The notes: generated by a model from the sequence alone, not told the origin. DNA of 64,000 nt from JAFDZV01 sp035549015 (GCA_035549015.1 DASZRW010000075.1:62001-126000), one strand, 5' to 3'; shown: positions 35,676 through 44,490, counted from the stretch's first letter. Program-made: numbers and translations.

Positions 35676-37385
35676 ATGTCAGCTATCAATTTCAATACAG
35701 GCAATCAGACCCTTCGCCAGCTGCTGGGCAATGGCATAACCTATCGCGTGCCACGATTCCAACGTGATTATAGCTGGACGCAGGACGAATGGGACGACCT
35801 GTGGCAGGATATACAGGGCTCGTTGGCACCGAGTGGGGAGCCGCTCCACTACATGGGATATCTGGTATTGCAAACGCTGGATAACAAGGTATTTGAGGTG
35901 ATCGATGGCCAGCAGCGCCTCACGACATTGAGCCTTCTGGTTCTGGCGGTACTCAAGTCACTGCAGGACTTGGTAGATAACCAAATGGAACCGGACAACA
36001 ATCGGCGGCGCATCGAAGGGCTGCGTAATGCATACATCGGATTTCTGGACCCGGTAACACTGATCCCGCAGTCCAAGCTGACGCTGAACCGAAATAACGA
36101 CGCGTACTACAAGGACTATCTGGTGCCCCTTGGCAAGCTTCCGCAGCGTGGAATCCTGGCATCGGAGCGATTGCTGCGCCAGGCATTCGAATGGTTCTAT
36201 CGTCAAGTACGGAGCATGTACGGCGAGTTGCGCGATGGCGCCGCGCTTGCGCGCTTCATCGACGAGTTGGCGGACAAACTCTTCTTCACTGTCATTACCG
36301 TTACCGACGAGTTGAATGCATTCAAGGTGTTTGAGACCCTGAATGCGCGCGGTGTGCGGCTTTCCCCAACGGACCTGTTGAAGAACTATCTATTCTCCGT
36401 GGTACATCGGGAGTCCTCACATTCGAATGAGATAGAGACGCTCGAGCGCCGATGGGACACTATAGTCGGACGGCTTGGAGGCGATAGTTTTTCGGCCTTC
36501 CTACGCACGCATTGGAACAGCCGGCGCCGTTTTGTTCGCGAGGCCGACCTGTTCAAGACGATTCGTTCCGGCACTCCCAACAAGGCACGTGTGTTCGAAC
36601 TGATGCGTGAGATGGAGGAGGACGTGGATGTGTATGCGGCACTCTCCAGCCCGGAAGACGTTCTCTGGGACCCTACACAACGGCAACATATCAGTGAGCT
36701 GCGCATGTTCAGTGTACGGCAGCCGTGGCCACTGCTACTGGCAGCACACCGAGCCTTCGATGCCGATGGATTTGCACAAATACTTCGTACCTGCAGCATC
36801 ATCTCCTTCCGCTACAATGTGATCGGCGGGCTTGCGACCAACGACCAGGAGCGCACGTACAACAACGTCGCCCAACGAATCGCATCGGGAGAGCTCGCAA
36901 CGCCAGCTGATTGCATCCGCGCTTTGGCACCCGTCTACATCGGCGATGAACCATTCCGTTCCGCTTTTGCAGACAAGGCGTTGCGCACCACGGCAGCCCG
37001 AAACAAGAGTGTGGTTCGCTACATTCTTTTTTCTCTGGAGCGCCATATCGGCGGAGTGGACCATGATGCGGACAGCCCTTCCTACACATTGGAGCATATA
37101 CTCCCCGAGAACCCGGAACAGCACTGGCCTACGTTCAGCGATGACGAATCGGATGAGATGGTCTATCGTCTGGGCAACATGACGTTGCTCGAGGACGGAC
37201 CGAACCACAAACTCGGCAACAAGCCGTTCGACAAAAAGAAAGTCGTGTACGAGCGGAGTGCATTCGAGATCACACGGCGTATCGCGGCCGAAAATGCCGA
37301 CTGGACTCCGGAGAGACTGGCAGAGCGGCAACGATGGATGGCTCGCCAAGCGACCAGCATCTGGCGCGTGGCGCAACTGGCCTAG
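35676..37385 (+). CDS. DUF262 and DUF1524 (GmrSD-like) protein, candidate phage-defence nuclease
   Basis: 569 aa. The N-terminal DUF262 domain has 'VPRFQRDYSW' (25-34) and the signature 'IDGQQRLTT' (76-84), a ParB/Srx-like nucleotide-binding motif. The C-terminal DUF1524 HNH-like nuclease domain has 'YTLEHILPENPEQHW' near 470 and 'LGNMTLLEDGPNHKLGNKPF' near 500-520, keeping the His and Asn residues expected for metal-dependent cleavage. GmrSD-type enzymes restrict DNA carrying modified, e.g. glucosylated, cytosines. A fused single-chain form like this is often part of defence islands. No partner gene is adjacent. Both ends look complete. The DNA is visibly less GC-rich than its surroundings, suggesting transfer. 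The ribosome site (GGGAA) is weak. Confidence 0.85.
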   Translation: MSAINFNTGNQTLRQLLGNGITYRVPRFQRDYSWTQDEWDDLWQDIQGSLAPSGEPLHYMGYLVLQTLDNKVFEVIDGQQRLTTLSLLVLAVLKSLQDLVDNQMEPDNNRRRIEGLRNAYIGFLDPVTLIPQSKLTLNRNNDAYYKDYLVPLGKLPQRGILASERLLRQAFEWFYRQVRSMYGELRDGAALARFIDELADKLFFTVITVTDELNAFKVFETLNARGVRLSPTDLLKNYLFSVVHRESSHSNEIETLERRWDTIVGRLGGDSFSAFLRTHWNSRRRFVREADLFKTIRSGTPNKARVFELMREMEEDVDVYAALSSPEDVLWDPTQRQHISELRMFSVRQPWPLLLAAHRAFDADGFAQILRTCSIISFRYNVIGGLATNDQERTYNNVAQRIASGELATPADCIRALAPVYIGDEPFRSAFADKALRTTAARNKSVVRYILFSLERHIGGVDHDADSPSYTLEHILPENPEQHWPTFSDDESDEMVYRLGNMTLLEDGPNHKLGNKPFDKKKVVYERSAFEITRRIAAENADWTPERLAERQRWMARQATSIWRVAQLA

Positions 37386-37449
37386 ACATCAAATGCCGAT
37401 GCCGCAGGCGGGTCGCGAAGCCGTTGCACAACGATGCCGCCGGCCCTCA

Positions 37450-37824
37450 TCACTCCTTCTTCTTCCGGGTTGTCGGCTTCGGCTTCAGCGCGCTCACGTA
37501 GGCATGGCTCTGCGCGAAGTACTTCTTCAGCTCCGCGGTTTTCTTCAGCAGCGCATCCGGAACCTCCACATACTCCTTCTGCACTACGCCGTACTGTTCG
37601 CAGAGCCGGGTATTGTACTTCTCGATGAACGCGTCGCGTGCCTCCGCCGGGAGGCGGAGCGCCAGGACGCCATCCTTGGAGAGGTAGCTGAACATGTTGC
37701 CGTTCACGGATGTATAGGGGATCGTGGCCCCTTTGCGCTCCACCTCCGGAATGGTGGCCACCAGCTTCTCGTAAAGCGCCAGCTTCTCAGCGCCGGCGCC
37801 TGCTTCCGCCTTTGCCTTGCTCAT
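37450..37824 (-). CDS. TfoX/Sxy N-terminal domain-like protein
   Basis: 124 aa. The start at 37824 follows GGGAGA. The sequence 'TSVNGNMFSYLSKDGVLALRLP' matches the core of TfoX N-terminal domains, which usually have an M-F-G segment, then 'G.MF..l..dg...lRl'. The C-terminal half is helical and ends in a basic tail ('KPKPTTRKKKE'). Stand-alone proteins of this type are common in Bacteroidota and their role is unclear; a competence role should not be assumed. A neighbouring membrane protein gene lies 94 bases upstream on the same strand, so the pair may be co-transcribed. Confidence 0.7.
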   Translation of the reverse strand: MSKAKAEAGAGAEKLALYEKLVATIPEVERKGATIPYTSVNGNMFSYLSKDGVLALRLPAEARDAFIEKYNTRLCEQYGVVQKEYVEVPDALLKKTAELKKYFAQSHAYVSALKPKPTTRKKKE

Positions 37825-37918
37825 GGATAGTCTCCCTTGGTTTCCGAGATTCACCATTGAAAAATTTCCGTGCTCGCAGATGCATGCAGCCGGCATGCAT
37901 CGCACCATAACACCGCCG

Positions 37919-38434
37919 CTACGCCGGCCCCCCGAACAGCGCCATCTCCAGCAGCATGGAGATGAGAACGAAGAGCACGAAGAAGCCGACAGCGGATGTG
38001 ATGCTGGTTCCCCCTCTGCGCTCCAGTTCTCTGAGCCGGGCATGCTCATCCAGCTCCTGCGAGCGCACGTCGCCGATGATCCCCAGCACGTGCGACAGAT
38101 AGAGGCGGTTGGCGAGGAAGCCGCAGACCGCGCCGACAACGAGGCCGCCGATCAGCACCGTGGATTGCGGCGGCCCCTGCTCCTTGAGGACGTTCAGGAA
38201 GATCTCATCCTCGATGAGCGCCTCGGCGACAACAACGGCATACAGAATGAACATCGCCCTGTACACCTTCCGGTAGCCCATCCAGAGCGTGCAGGCAAGG
38301 AAGGCGGCGATGTTGAACCCGAAGGAGCGGGACGTGCCGTTGATGATCGGTTCCCACAGGCGGATGTAGTATTCGCTGTTGCGCCCCAGAACCGCCCGCA
38401 GTTCCTGCTCCGTGGGAATCAACGCGTCCGGCAT
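37919..38434 (-). CDS. DUF2628-like inner-membrane protein
   Basis: 171 aa. The ATG at 38434 follows a strong GGAGG. 'SFGFNIAAFLACTLWMGYRKVYRAMFILY' in residues 35-65 recalls the DUF2628 pattern (F-N-x-A-A-F...W..YRK.Y). Further hydrophobic stretches at about 95-120 and at the C-terminus (about 145-168) give three to four membrane spans. A charged segment 'RSQELDEHARLRELERRGG' lies between spans 3 and 4. The function of the family is unknown. It probably shares a transcript with the TfoX-like gene. Confidence 0.65.
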   Translation of the reverse strand: MPDALIPTEQELRAVLGRNSEYYIRLWEPIINGTSRSFGFNIAAFLACTLWMGYRKVYRAMFILYAVVVAEALIEDEIFLNVLKEQGPPQSTVLIGGLVVGAVCGFLANRLYLSHVLGIIGDVRSQELDEHARLRELERRGGTSITSAVGFFVLFVLISMLLEMALFGGPA

Positions 38435-38528
38435 GCATCCTCCGCGGTCGTGAGATGTGAACGATGAGTATGAACAGGCGAGCAACGGATGCCGCCCGCA
38501 GAGTTGAAGATACTCCTGAAGAGGTCAC

Positions 38529-38672
38529 ATGGGTATCGAGAATCCTTTCGAATACCGGGAGCAGATACCAGGACCTCCGGCCACCCGGTTCCTGCGCATG
38601 GCCGTCAGAGACCGGGCATGGCGCAGGACGATTGCCATGCACCGCAGAGCGGCGGAGCGGCGCGGACCCTGA
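38529..38672 (+). CDS. Possible 47-aa small protein
   Basis: A short frame starting MGIENPFEYREQIPGPPATR and ending in an Arg-rich tail ('RRTIAMHRRAAERRGP'). Support is limited to GAAGAGG seven bases before the ATG and a composition that begins like a real protein. It lies in a divergent intergenic region upstream of the membrane protein gene. Chance is a real alternative. Confidence 0.3.
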   Translation: MGIENPFEYREQIPGPPATRFLRMAVRDRAWRRTIAMHRRAAERRGP

Positions 38673-39092
38673 AGTTGAAACCGGCATCATGGAAGCCGCG
38701 CACGAGACCGGCGCCGCCATTCACTCATCGCACGATCATCCGGCCGACCGTCCATTCCCTCCGATCCCCCCTCGTGGCTGTCTGCCGGCAAGAGCCGGCG
38801 CCGGGCAACGGCGCGACGTCCTGTGTAACCGCACGCGCTATTGCGACCCACGGATCCGGCTGATTGCCGAACCGCACGCCGCTGCAATCCTCCTCCTACT
38901 GGGCGTCCCCCCGCTCGAACTCGGGAAGGGGTTCATTGTCTAATCGATCGATGGCGGGTTCCGGGCCGGTGCGACGCATACCGCGGGCTGCGCTCCCCCG
39001 GACACCATCACCGGCATCCGGGCTATCCCGATGTAACTCCCCACGGCGGTGGCGGCGCGTAACCGGGGCATCATCCACCGTGTATCTCTTCC
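38673..39092. other. Intergenic region upstream of the archaemetzincin gene
   Basis: 420 bp; frames on both strands look random (Arg/Pro/His-rich, no ribosome site). No repeat, RNA gene or hairpin of note. Confidence 0.45.
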
Positions 39093-40076
39093 ATGCGCAC
39101 TGCCATTATGCTGATAACATCCGCCCTGCTCCTTGCCGCGTGCGATCGGAATGAACCCCGCACAGACAACGGAGCCGGCATCCACCCTGCAGTGTCCGCG
39201 CTGCAGGGCGATGCAACACTGAACCAGCCGGACACCACGCGGATCGCGGCGGTGCGGCAGTGCATGGAGGCTGTGCGGCCACTTCACCGGATCATGGGGC
39301 CTGCTCGTGCAGGGGACTGGCTGGCGACGTACCACGAACCGGGACAGACGTTCGCAGAGTATCTGGCATGCGAACCGATTTTTCCCTCCGATGCGCGCCG
39401 CGCGATACATGTGCTTCCGATCGGCCGGTTCACCGCGACGCAGCGCCGCGTGATCGCGCTTGCCGCGGAGTACATTCATCTCTGCTACGGTCTTCCGGTT
39501 GCCGTGGATGGCGCGCTCCCCTCCGCTGCGATCCCGCGCAATGCGAGACGGCGCGCCCCGCGCGGCGGCACACTGCAGATCCGGACCTCCTGGATCATCG
39601 ATTCGCTGCTCTACCCGCGCCTGCCGCGCGACGCGATGTCACTGATCGCCTTCACCGATACGGACCTGTGGCCCGGCGACGACATGAACTTCGTGTTCGG
39701 CCAGGGCTCCACTCGGCTTCGCACGGGCGTGTGGTCGCTGTTCCGGTTCGGAAGCCCGAACGCCACCCGCGGCGCCTTCACGCAGCTTCTGGCGCGCACG
39801 CTGAAGTGCTCCACGCACGAGCTGGGGCATATGTTCTCCATGCTGCACTGCACACGCTACGAGTGCAACATGAACGGATGCAACAGCCTGGAGGAGATGG
39901 ACCGCCATCCCCTTGCGTTCTGCCCGGAGTGCGCGGCGAAGATCTGGTGGGCAACCGGTATCGATCCGCGCGAGCGCTGCGCCACGCTTGCCGGCTTCTG
40001 CGAGAGGCACGGATTGGCGCAGGAAGCGGCGCTTCTGCGCATGGAGTTGAACCGGCTCACGGCATCGCACCGGTAA
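39093..40076 (+). CDS. Lipoprotein archaemetzincin (family M54 zinc peptidase)
   Basis: 327 aa. A lipoprotein signal ends in L-A-A-C17, so the mature protein should be lipid-anchored. The catalytic segment begins at His242: H-E-L-G-H-M-F-S-M-L-H-C, followed by R-Y-E-C-N-M. This is the archaemetzincin signature HEXXHXXGXXHC(X4)CXM, whose Cys residues bind a second zinc; later 'CPECAAKIW' supplies two more Cys. The usual Gly of HEXXHXXG is Ser249 here. The Met-turn candidate is Cys-Asn-Met. Bacterial members are less common than archaeal and eukaryotic ones and have no agreed substrate. No ribosome site is obvious before either possible ATG (39093 or 39108). Confidence 0.85.
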   Translation: MRTAIMLITSALLLAACDRNEPRTDNGAGIHPAVSALQGDATLNQPDTTRIAAVRQCMEAVRPLHRIMGPARAGDWLATYHEPGQTFAEYLACEPIFPSDARRAIHVLPIGRFTATQRRVIALAAEYIHLCYGLPVAVDGALPSAAIPRNARRRAPRGGTLQIRTSWIIDSLLYPRLPRDAMSLIAFTDTDLWPGDDMNFVFGQGSTRLRTGVWSLFRFGSPNATRGAFTQLLARTLKCSTHELGHMFSMLHCTRYECNMNGCNSLEEMDRHPLAFCPECAAKIWWATGIDPRERCATLAGFCERHGLAQEAALLRMELNRLTASHR

Positions 40077-40273
40077 GCCATGGATGCCGCCCAGCCCGGG
40101 AGCCGGCGGCATGCGAATGTTCGGACCGATCTGCTATTTTCGGAGGTCGATCCACGTCGCGGCATCCCGCTCATGCGGTGCAGGCCGGGCAGTCTCAACG
40201 AGTTCTCTCCCATCCCTCGCGCCAGCACTCCGGCGTTGGTTGGCTGCGGTTCATTCAGGCAAGGATTCCATTC

Positions 40274-41023
40274 ATGGCATTCGAAAAGTCAGGAAACCCG
40301 GCGCTCCGGCGCACAACGTTCTCGGGGTTCGAGCCGCTCGCGGCAACGGACCAGGCGATGACGCTGCACGGCACGATCAACAAGACCGCGATACTCCTTA
40401 CGATCACGGCCATCACGGCACTGTTGACGTTCGATCGCATCGGCACCGTCTACAGCTTCCAGCAGGTGGCTCCGTTCCTCTACACGGGCGCACTGGGCGG
40501 GCTTGTTCTCTGCGTGGTTATCGTGCTCAAGGGCACGGCCGCCCCATACCTGGCGCCGGTGTATGCCGCGCTGGAGGGATTGTTCCTCGGGAGCGTGACC
40601 GCCGTCCTCGAGGATCGTTTCAACGGGATAGCGTTGCAATCGCTGCTGGCCACGGTGGGGATCTTCGTGGTGGTGATGCTGCTCTACCGCTTCGAGATCA
40701 TCAAGCCTACGGAGCGGTTCCGGATGATCGTGGTTTCCGCCACCGCAGGGCTCGCACTTTACTATCTCCTGAACTTCGCCCTTTCCTTCGGCGGGATTCA
40801 CCTGCCACTGATGCATGAGAACGGCGTGTATGGAATCCTCTTCAGCCTCTTCGCGATCGTGATCGCCTCGATGAACCTGGTGCTGGATTTCGAGTTCATC
40901 CGGCGCGGTGCGGAGATGCGGGTGCCGAAGTACATGGAGTGGTATGGGGCGTTCAGCCTGCTGGTGACTCTGGTATGGCTGTATGTGGAGATCCTGCGCC
41001 TGCTTGCGCGGCGCCGGGGCTGA
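40274..41023 (+). CDS. Bax inhibitor-1/YccA-family membrane protein
   Basis: 249 aa. The start at 40274 follows AAGGA. After a polar N-terminus ('NPALRRTTFSGFEPLA...MTLHGTINKT') come about seven membrane spans, the typical count. 'PVYAALEGLFLGSVTAVLE' and 'VIASMNLVLDFEFIRRGAEM' match the conserved G-L-x-G-S and D-F-x-x-I segments of the YccA/YetJ branch, whose acidic residues gate ion leak in characterised relatives. It is preceded at 197 bases by the archaemetzincin gene on the same strand. A short tandem repeat and a terminator follow the stop. Confidence 0.85.
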   Translation: MAFEKSGNPALRRTTFSGFEPLAATDQAMTLHGTINKTAILLTITAITALLTFDRIGTVYSFQQVAPFLYTGALGGLVLCVVIVLKGTAAPYLAPVYAALEGLFLGSVTAVLEDRFNGIALQSLLATVGIFVVVMLLYRFEIIKPTERFRMIVVSATAGLALYYLLNFALSFGGIHLPLMHENGVYGILFSLFAIVIASMNLVLDFEFIRRGAEMRVPKYMEWYGAFSLLVTLVWLYVEILRLLARRRG

Positions 41024-41083
41024 TCTGCCGCCCGGCGCAGCCCCCGGGGCGCACACGCGCCCGGGCGCGCGCAGCGGCGGAAT

Positions 41084-41147
41084 GCGCCTCACTGAACAAC
41101 GGCGCCTCATCGAACAACGGCGCCTCATCGAACAACGGCGCCTCACA
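41084..41147 (+). repeat. 18-bp tandem repeat, three full copies plus a partial
   Basis: GCGCCTCATCGAACAACG at 41102 and 41120, with one variant at 41084 (ACT for ATC) and a truncated fourth copy. It lies in the 3' flank of the Bax-inhibitor-like gene just before its terminator. No coding role is apparent. Confidence 0.85.
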
Positions 41148-41166
41148 ACTTCCAGACATGCACGGT

Positions 41167-41192
41167 AAACGGCTCCGCGTGCGGGGCCGTTT
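41167..41192 (+). terminator. Hairpin terminator
   Basis: AAACGGCTCCG pairs with CGGGGCCGTTT (one G-T wobble) around a four-base loop, followed by 'gctgttt'. The A-rich left arm and T-rich right arm fit an intrinsic terminator working on both strands. Confidence 0.7.
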
Positions 41193-41576
41193 GCTGTTTC
41201 CGGACCGCGACGGAAAGGGCGGCATGCGGGCGCGGGAAGACCGGTACATGAAGATGTACTCACGCGGCGTCCGGGCACTCCCTAGCTTGCCGGTATGAAT
41301 GAGAGGGAGCCTCTCCCGAGACGGATCGGCAGCCCGTACCGCGGCTGCCGTGCGAGGTTTCGTGCGGCCGGAAGCACCGGGTGAGTTTCGCGAGAGGAGG
41401 CGATGGTCCGGAAGTCCGCGTGCGCCCGCCATGGGGATGGGCCGCCCGCCGCGGTCACAATACAGGCGGGCGCCGGTGCCGATGTAACGTTTTCCCACCG
41501 GGCATGCACTTACGTTCATATGCAGCGGCATAGAAACAGCAACACCCAATTTCCATAGAGTAACGAGGCAGAAACC
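41193..41576. other. Intergenic region upstream of the DUF1573 gene
   Basis: 384 bp without a convincing gene. 'TAACGTTT' near 41484 weakly resembles a -7 box for the gene at 41577. Nothing else recognised. Confidence 0.4.
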
Positions 41577-42380
41577 ATGAAGATTGATTCAATGATCCGC
41601 TCCATGGCAGCGACGGTTGCCTTCGCGGCGGTTGCGAGCGTTGCAGCGATTGCGCAACCGAAGATGGAGATCGTTGGCGGCGACACCTACGACTGGGGCA
41701 AGGTGAAGTCCAGCCCGCTCACAACGGTCGTGCAGGTGAAGAACACGGGGAATGCCGATCTGAAGATCGGCGACGTGCGCCCGGGCTGCGGATGCACCGC
41801 CGCTCCCATCGACAAGAATCTGTTGAAGCCGGGTGAGGTGGGGAAGATCAGCATCACGATCAAGGTTCCCGGCCACTCCGGCCCGATCGAGAAGATCGTG
41901 ACGATCTACTCGAACGACTCCACCAACACCGCACACGTGCTTCATTTGAAGGCGGACCTGCATCCGGTGATCACCTGCACCCCTGCACAGTACATGCTGG
42001 TGACGAATGCCTCGCTCAATACCGAATCGGCCGCCTCCCCGATGACGATCAAGAACACGGGTGAGACGCCGATCACGATCCAGAAGCCGACGCTTGCAGA
42101 CGGCGGCAACATCGGCGTGCGCTTCGACATGAACGGCCCGCAGACATTGAAGCCGGGCGAGGAGTATGTGCTGAAGGCATTCGTGACGCCGAAGAACGCG
42201 GCAAGCATAACCGGTACGCTCAACGTGAAGACTTCCAGCAGCGACATGCCGGCATTCGATATCACCGTCAGCGGCACGATGAACCAGCCATCCGTGTCGC
42301 CGCGCTCGGCAGTGGCTCCGCCTGCAATGGCAACGCCGCCGTCGGCGACGCAGTCCGGCACCAAGACCACGCCGCACTGA
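41577..42380 (+). CDS. Secreted DUF1573-domain protein
   Basis: 267 aa with a signal peptide (core about 8-25, ending A-I-A-Q). Residues 30-130 are a DUF1573 domain: 'DTYDWGKVKSSPL', 'QVKNTGNADLKIGDVRPGCGCTA', 'LKPGEVGKISITI'. The C-G-C at 71-73 is the family hallmark. A second Ig-like repeat follows ('MTIKNTGETPITIQKP', 'LKPGEEYVLKAFV'), so the protein has two ASH/MSP-like beta-sandwiches. The tail is Ser/Pro/Ala/Thr-rich without a T9SS sorting domain. GAGG lies before the ATG. Periplasmic or surface function unknown. Confidence 0.9.
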   Translation: MKIDSMIRSMAATVAFAAVASVAAIAQPKMEIVGGDTYDWGKVKSSPLTTVVQVKNTGNADLKIGDVRPGCGCTAAPIDKNLLKPGEVGKISITIKVPGHSGPIEKIVTIYSNDSTNTAHVLHLKADLHPVITCTPAQYMLVTNASLNTESAASPMTIKNTGETPITIQKPTLADGGNIGVRFDMNGPQTLKPGEEYVLKAFVTPKNAASITGTLNVKTSSSDMPAFDITVSGTMNQPSVSPRSAVAPPAMATPPSATQSGTKTTPH

Positions 42381-42416
42381 TCGTACGCAGGCACGCGTGC
42401 AACCGGCAATGAATGT

Positions 42417-42448
42417 GAATCCCGGTCAGCTGACAGCGGCCGGGATTC
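42417..42448 (+). terminator. Hairpin after the DUF1573 gene
   Basis: GAATCCCGG and CCGGGATTC form a 9-bp perfect stem around 14 bases, followed by TTC. It starts 37 bases after the stop. Confidence 0.65.
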
Positions 42449-42571
42449 TTCGTTCGGAATTCTTCGTTACACGCCCGCCGCCACCCGTTCATCCACCGAT
42501 CATTACCTTCCCCGGCACACATGCAGCAGCGAAGGCCGGGCGGCTCCGCATGCTGCAACGGGAGAACTGGC

Positions 42572-43426
42572 ATGCACGTGAAACGGTATTCATCCGCGAC
42601 GGAGTTCCTCGCGGAGACGGAGCGATTCCTGCTGGAGGCGGAGACGCGGAACAATCTGATTCTGGGAATTGCGCGGAGCGTCGATCGGGAGGCTGCGGAA
42701 CAACGGCCCCCCTCTGCGATTGAGCCCTGCTTCGCCGCAGTACTGCACAACGGCGAGCCGGTATTGTGCGGGTTCAGAACGCGCGCGGAACGGTTCGGCA
42801 TCACCGGCGCCAAGCACACCGATGCGCTGCATCTGCTTGCCCGGGACGCCCATGCTGCATGCCCGGAGGCCCGTCTGATGATGGGACCGGAGCCGGATGT
42901 TGCATTGTTCGCCCAGGCAATGGCAGACTGTCGCGGCGGGCAAACCCGGCGGCATCGGGCCCAGCGGCTCCATGAACTTCTCACGGTGAAGCCGCGGCCG
43001 CTTCCTCCCGGCTGCCTGCGGGTTGCGAACGATGCCGATGCCGCACTGCTGACCCGATGGGTGGCGGAGTTCCTGGTGGAGGTTGATGAAAGCGGCGATG
43101 CCGCGGAGTTGGCTGCCGCTCGGATCCGCTCCGGCGCCCTCTTCGTGTGGGATGACAACGGCCCCGTTTCGATGGCGGCCTGGACCGGGAAGACTCCGGC
43201 CGGTGTGCGCATCAACTTCGTCTACACACCAGCCGAACTGCGCGGACGCGGTTATGCATCGGCATGCGTCGCGGCGTTGAGCGCGGCGCTGCTTCAGGAG
43301 GGGAATCGCTCCTGCTGTCTCTACACCGATCTCGCCAATCCGATCTCCAATGCCATCTACAGGCGAATCGGCTACGAGCCGATCTGCGACTGGGGAGTAT
43401 ATGCGCTGGAGGGGATGATGGTATGA
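42572..43426 (+). CDS. GNAT family N-acetyltransferase
   Basis: 284 aa. The start at 42572 follows GGGAGA. The C-terminal half is a GNAT domain: beta-strand 'RINFVYTPAELRGRGYASACVAAL' with the acetyl-CoA pyrophosphate loop R-G-R-G-Y-A near residue 220, then 'CCLYTDLANPISNAIYRRIGYEPI'. The N-terminal 130 residues form a divergent, probably catalytically inactive GNAT-like lobe, as in bilobed family members whose second lobe binds the acceptor. The acceptor is unknown. It is cytosolic and monocistronic. Confidence 0.85.
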   Translation: MHVKRYSSATEFLAETERFLLEAETRNNLILGIARSVDREAAEQRPPSAIEPCFAAVLHNGEPVLCGFRTRAERFGITGAKHTDALHLLARDAHAACPEARLMMGPEPDVALFAQAMADCRGGQTRRHRAQRLHELLTVKPRPLPPGCLRVANDADAALLTRWVAEFLVEVDESGDAAELAAARIRSGALFVWDDNGPVSMAAWTGKTPAGVRINFVYTPAELRGRGYASACVAALSAALLQEGNRSCCLYTDLANPISNAIYRRIGYEPICDWGVYALEGMMV

Positions 43427-43586
43427 AGGAGAAGGATCCGGCGCAGGGCCCGGGTTCGGCCAGGCCCTGCGCTGATTGTCTCTGGTCGCGGAGAATACGC
43501 TGCGGCATATGCCGCGCGGAATTACCTGTCCGATGCACCACGGCATGATGCGTCGTACAACCGCGGCGCGATGCGCTATCGCACGA

Positions 43587-43937
43587 TCACTGCCTGGGCT
43601 CGGGCACCCAGTCCCAGGAGCCGAGGTGATAGGAGCCATCAATCCGGTGCCAGACGATCACCTTCGCCTTGCGCACCGTCTTGCCGCTCCTGAGCTTCAG
43701 CACCAGATCGTAGTTCATCCCCGAGACAACCTGCTGCCGCGCACTCACGATGCTGACAAGCTTGGTCTTCTCCGCCTTGTTCCGCTCTGTCACTGCGAAC
43801 TGTGCGGCCTTGCGGACCTCTGCATCCTTTACCGAAACGTCGCTGTAGGCTCCAACCTGCTGGGCATGCCCCACGCTGTACGACAGCACGGCAAGCATTA
43901 CTGCAATGATCGGCGTGATACGGCTGACCTTCTTCAT
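43587..43937 (-). CDS. Secreted cystatin-like cysteine protease inhibitor
   Basis: 116 aa with a signal peptide (about 1-26, 'MLAVLSYSVGHAQ'). The 90-residue mature part matches a cystatin: N-terminal Gly29 in 'VGAYSDVSVKDAEVRKAAQF' (helix), 'FAVTERN', strand 'TKLVSIVSARQQVVSGMNYDL' and the first hairpin loop Q69-V-V-S-G73, the canonical QxVxG. The end 'SYHLGSWDWVPEP' supplies the Trp-containing second loop. Cystatins block papain-like proteases by wedging these three parts into the active site, and all three are present here. Bacterial examples are less familiar than plant and animal ones. AAGGA precedes the ATG. Confidence 0.85.
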   Translation of the reverse strand: MKKVSRITPIIAVMLAVLSYSVGHAQQVGAYSDVSVKDAEVRKAAQFAVTERNKAEKTKLVSIVSARQQVVSGMNYDLVLKLRSGKTVRKAKVIVWHRIDGSYHLGSWDWVPEPRQ

Positions 43938-44121
43938 CGTTGTTCCTTACTGGATGTATAACACGGCACGGACGCTCCCGATACGAGCAGACCCGGGGGC
44001 CGGGCCGGCGTCGCGGAGATAAGGACTCGATGCCGTCGGGAGGGTTTAAGAACAGATTAATCGGCACGCATGGATCAACGTCCCTGTAGCGCAGAACATG
44101 GGGAGATCGCAGGGAGCCTGA

Positions 44122-44490
44122 TCATCCGACACTTCCGTTCTTGGAATAGTGCGGCTGATAGAGCTGAACCGCAAAGCCGCCGGGCACGTTGAAGTGCGTC
44201 ACCAGACCGTAGCCATGATCCTCCACCGGACCGGTGAACTCCACTCCGCGCGACTTCAACTCCGCAACGGTCTGTTCGATGTCGTCGCAGTAGAAGGAGA
44301 TGGCATGGGTTCCCGATGGCGCCCCATGCCCCTCGTCGGCGGGATGGCAGCCCATGTCGGCTTCCGGAAGATCGAAGATCAGCCAGCCATCCCCGACATC
44401 GGTTGCGGAGAACCCGATCACGTCGCGCAGAAACCTGCGCAGCTCCTCCGCCTGAGAGGAGTAGAACATCGTATGAACACCACGAATCAT
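44122..44490 (-). CDS. VOC (glyoxalase/bleomycin-resistance fold) family protein
   Basis: 122 aa, one VOC domain. The start at 44490 follows GAGGA. 'MIRGVHTMFYSSQAEELRRFLRDVIGF' is the first beta-alpha-beta module. 'THAISFYCDDIEQTVAELKSRGVEFTGPV' and 'VTHFNVPGGFAVQLYQP' form the second. His6, His66 and Gln116 are candidate metal ligands. The substrate is unknown; such small VOC proteins include dioxygenases, isomerases and drug-binding proteins. It is divergently transcribed from the glycosylase-family gene. Confidence 0.85.
   Translation of the reverse strand: MIRGVHTMFYSSQAEELRRFLRDVIGFSATDVGDGWLIFDLPEADMGCHPADEGHGAPSGTHAISFYCDDIEQTVAELKSRGVEFTGPVEDHGYGLVTHFNVPGGFAVQLYQPHYSKNGSVG

Noticed and set aside
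37450..37824. Competence regulator TfoX
   Set aside because: Only the N-terminal-like domain is present, and many such stand-alone proteins have no competence role.
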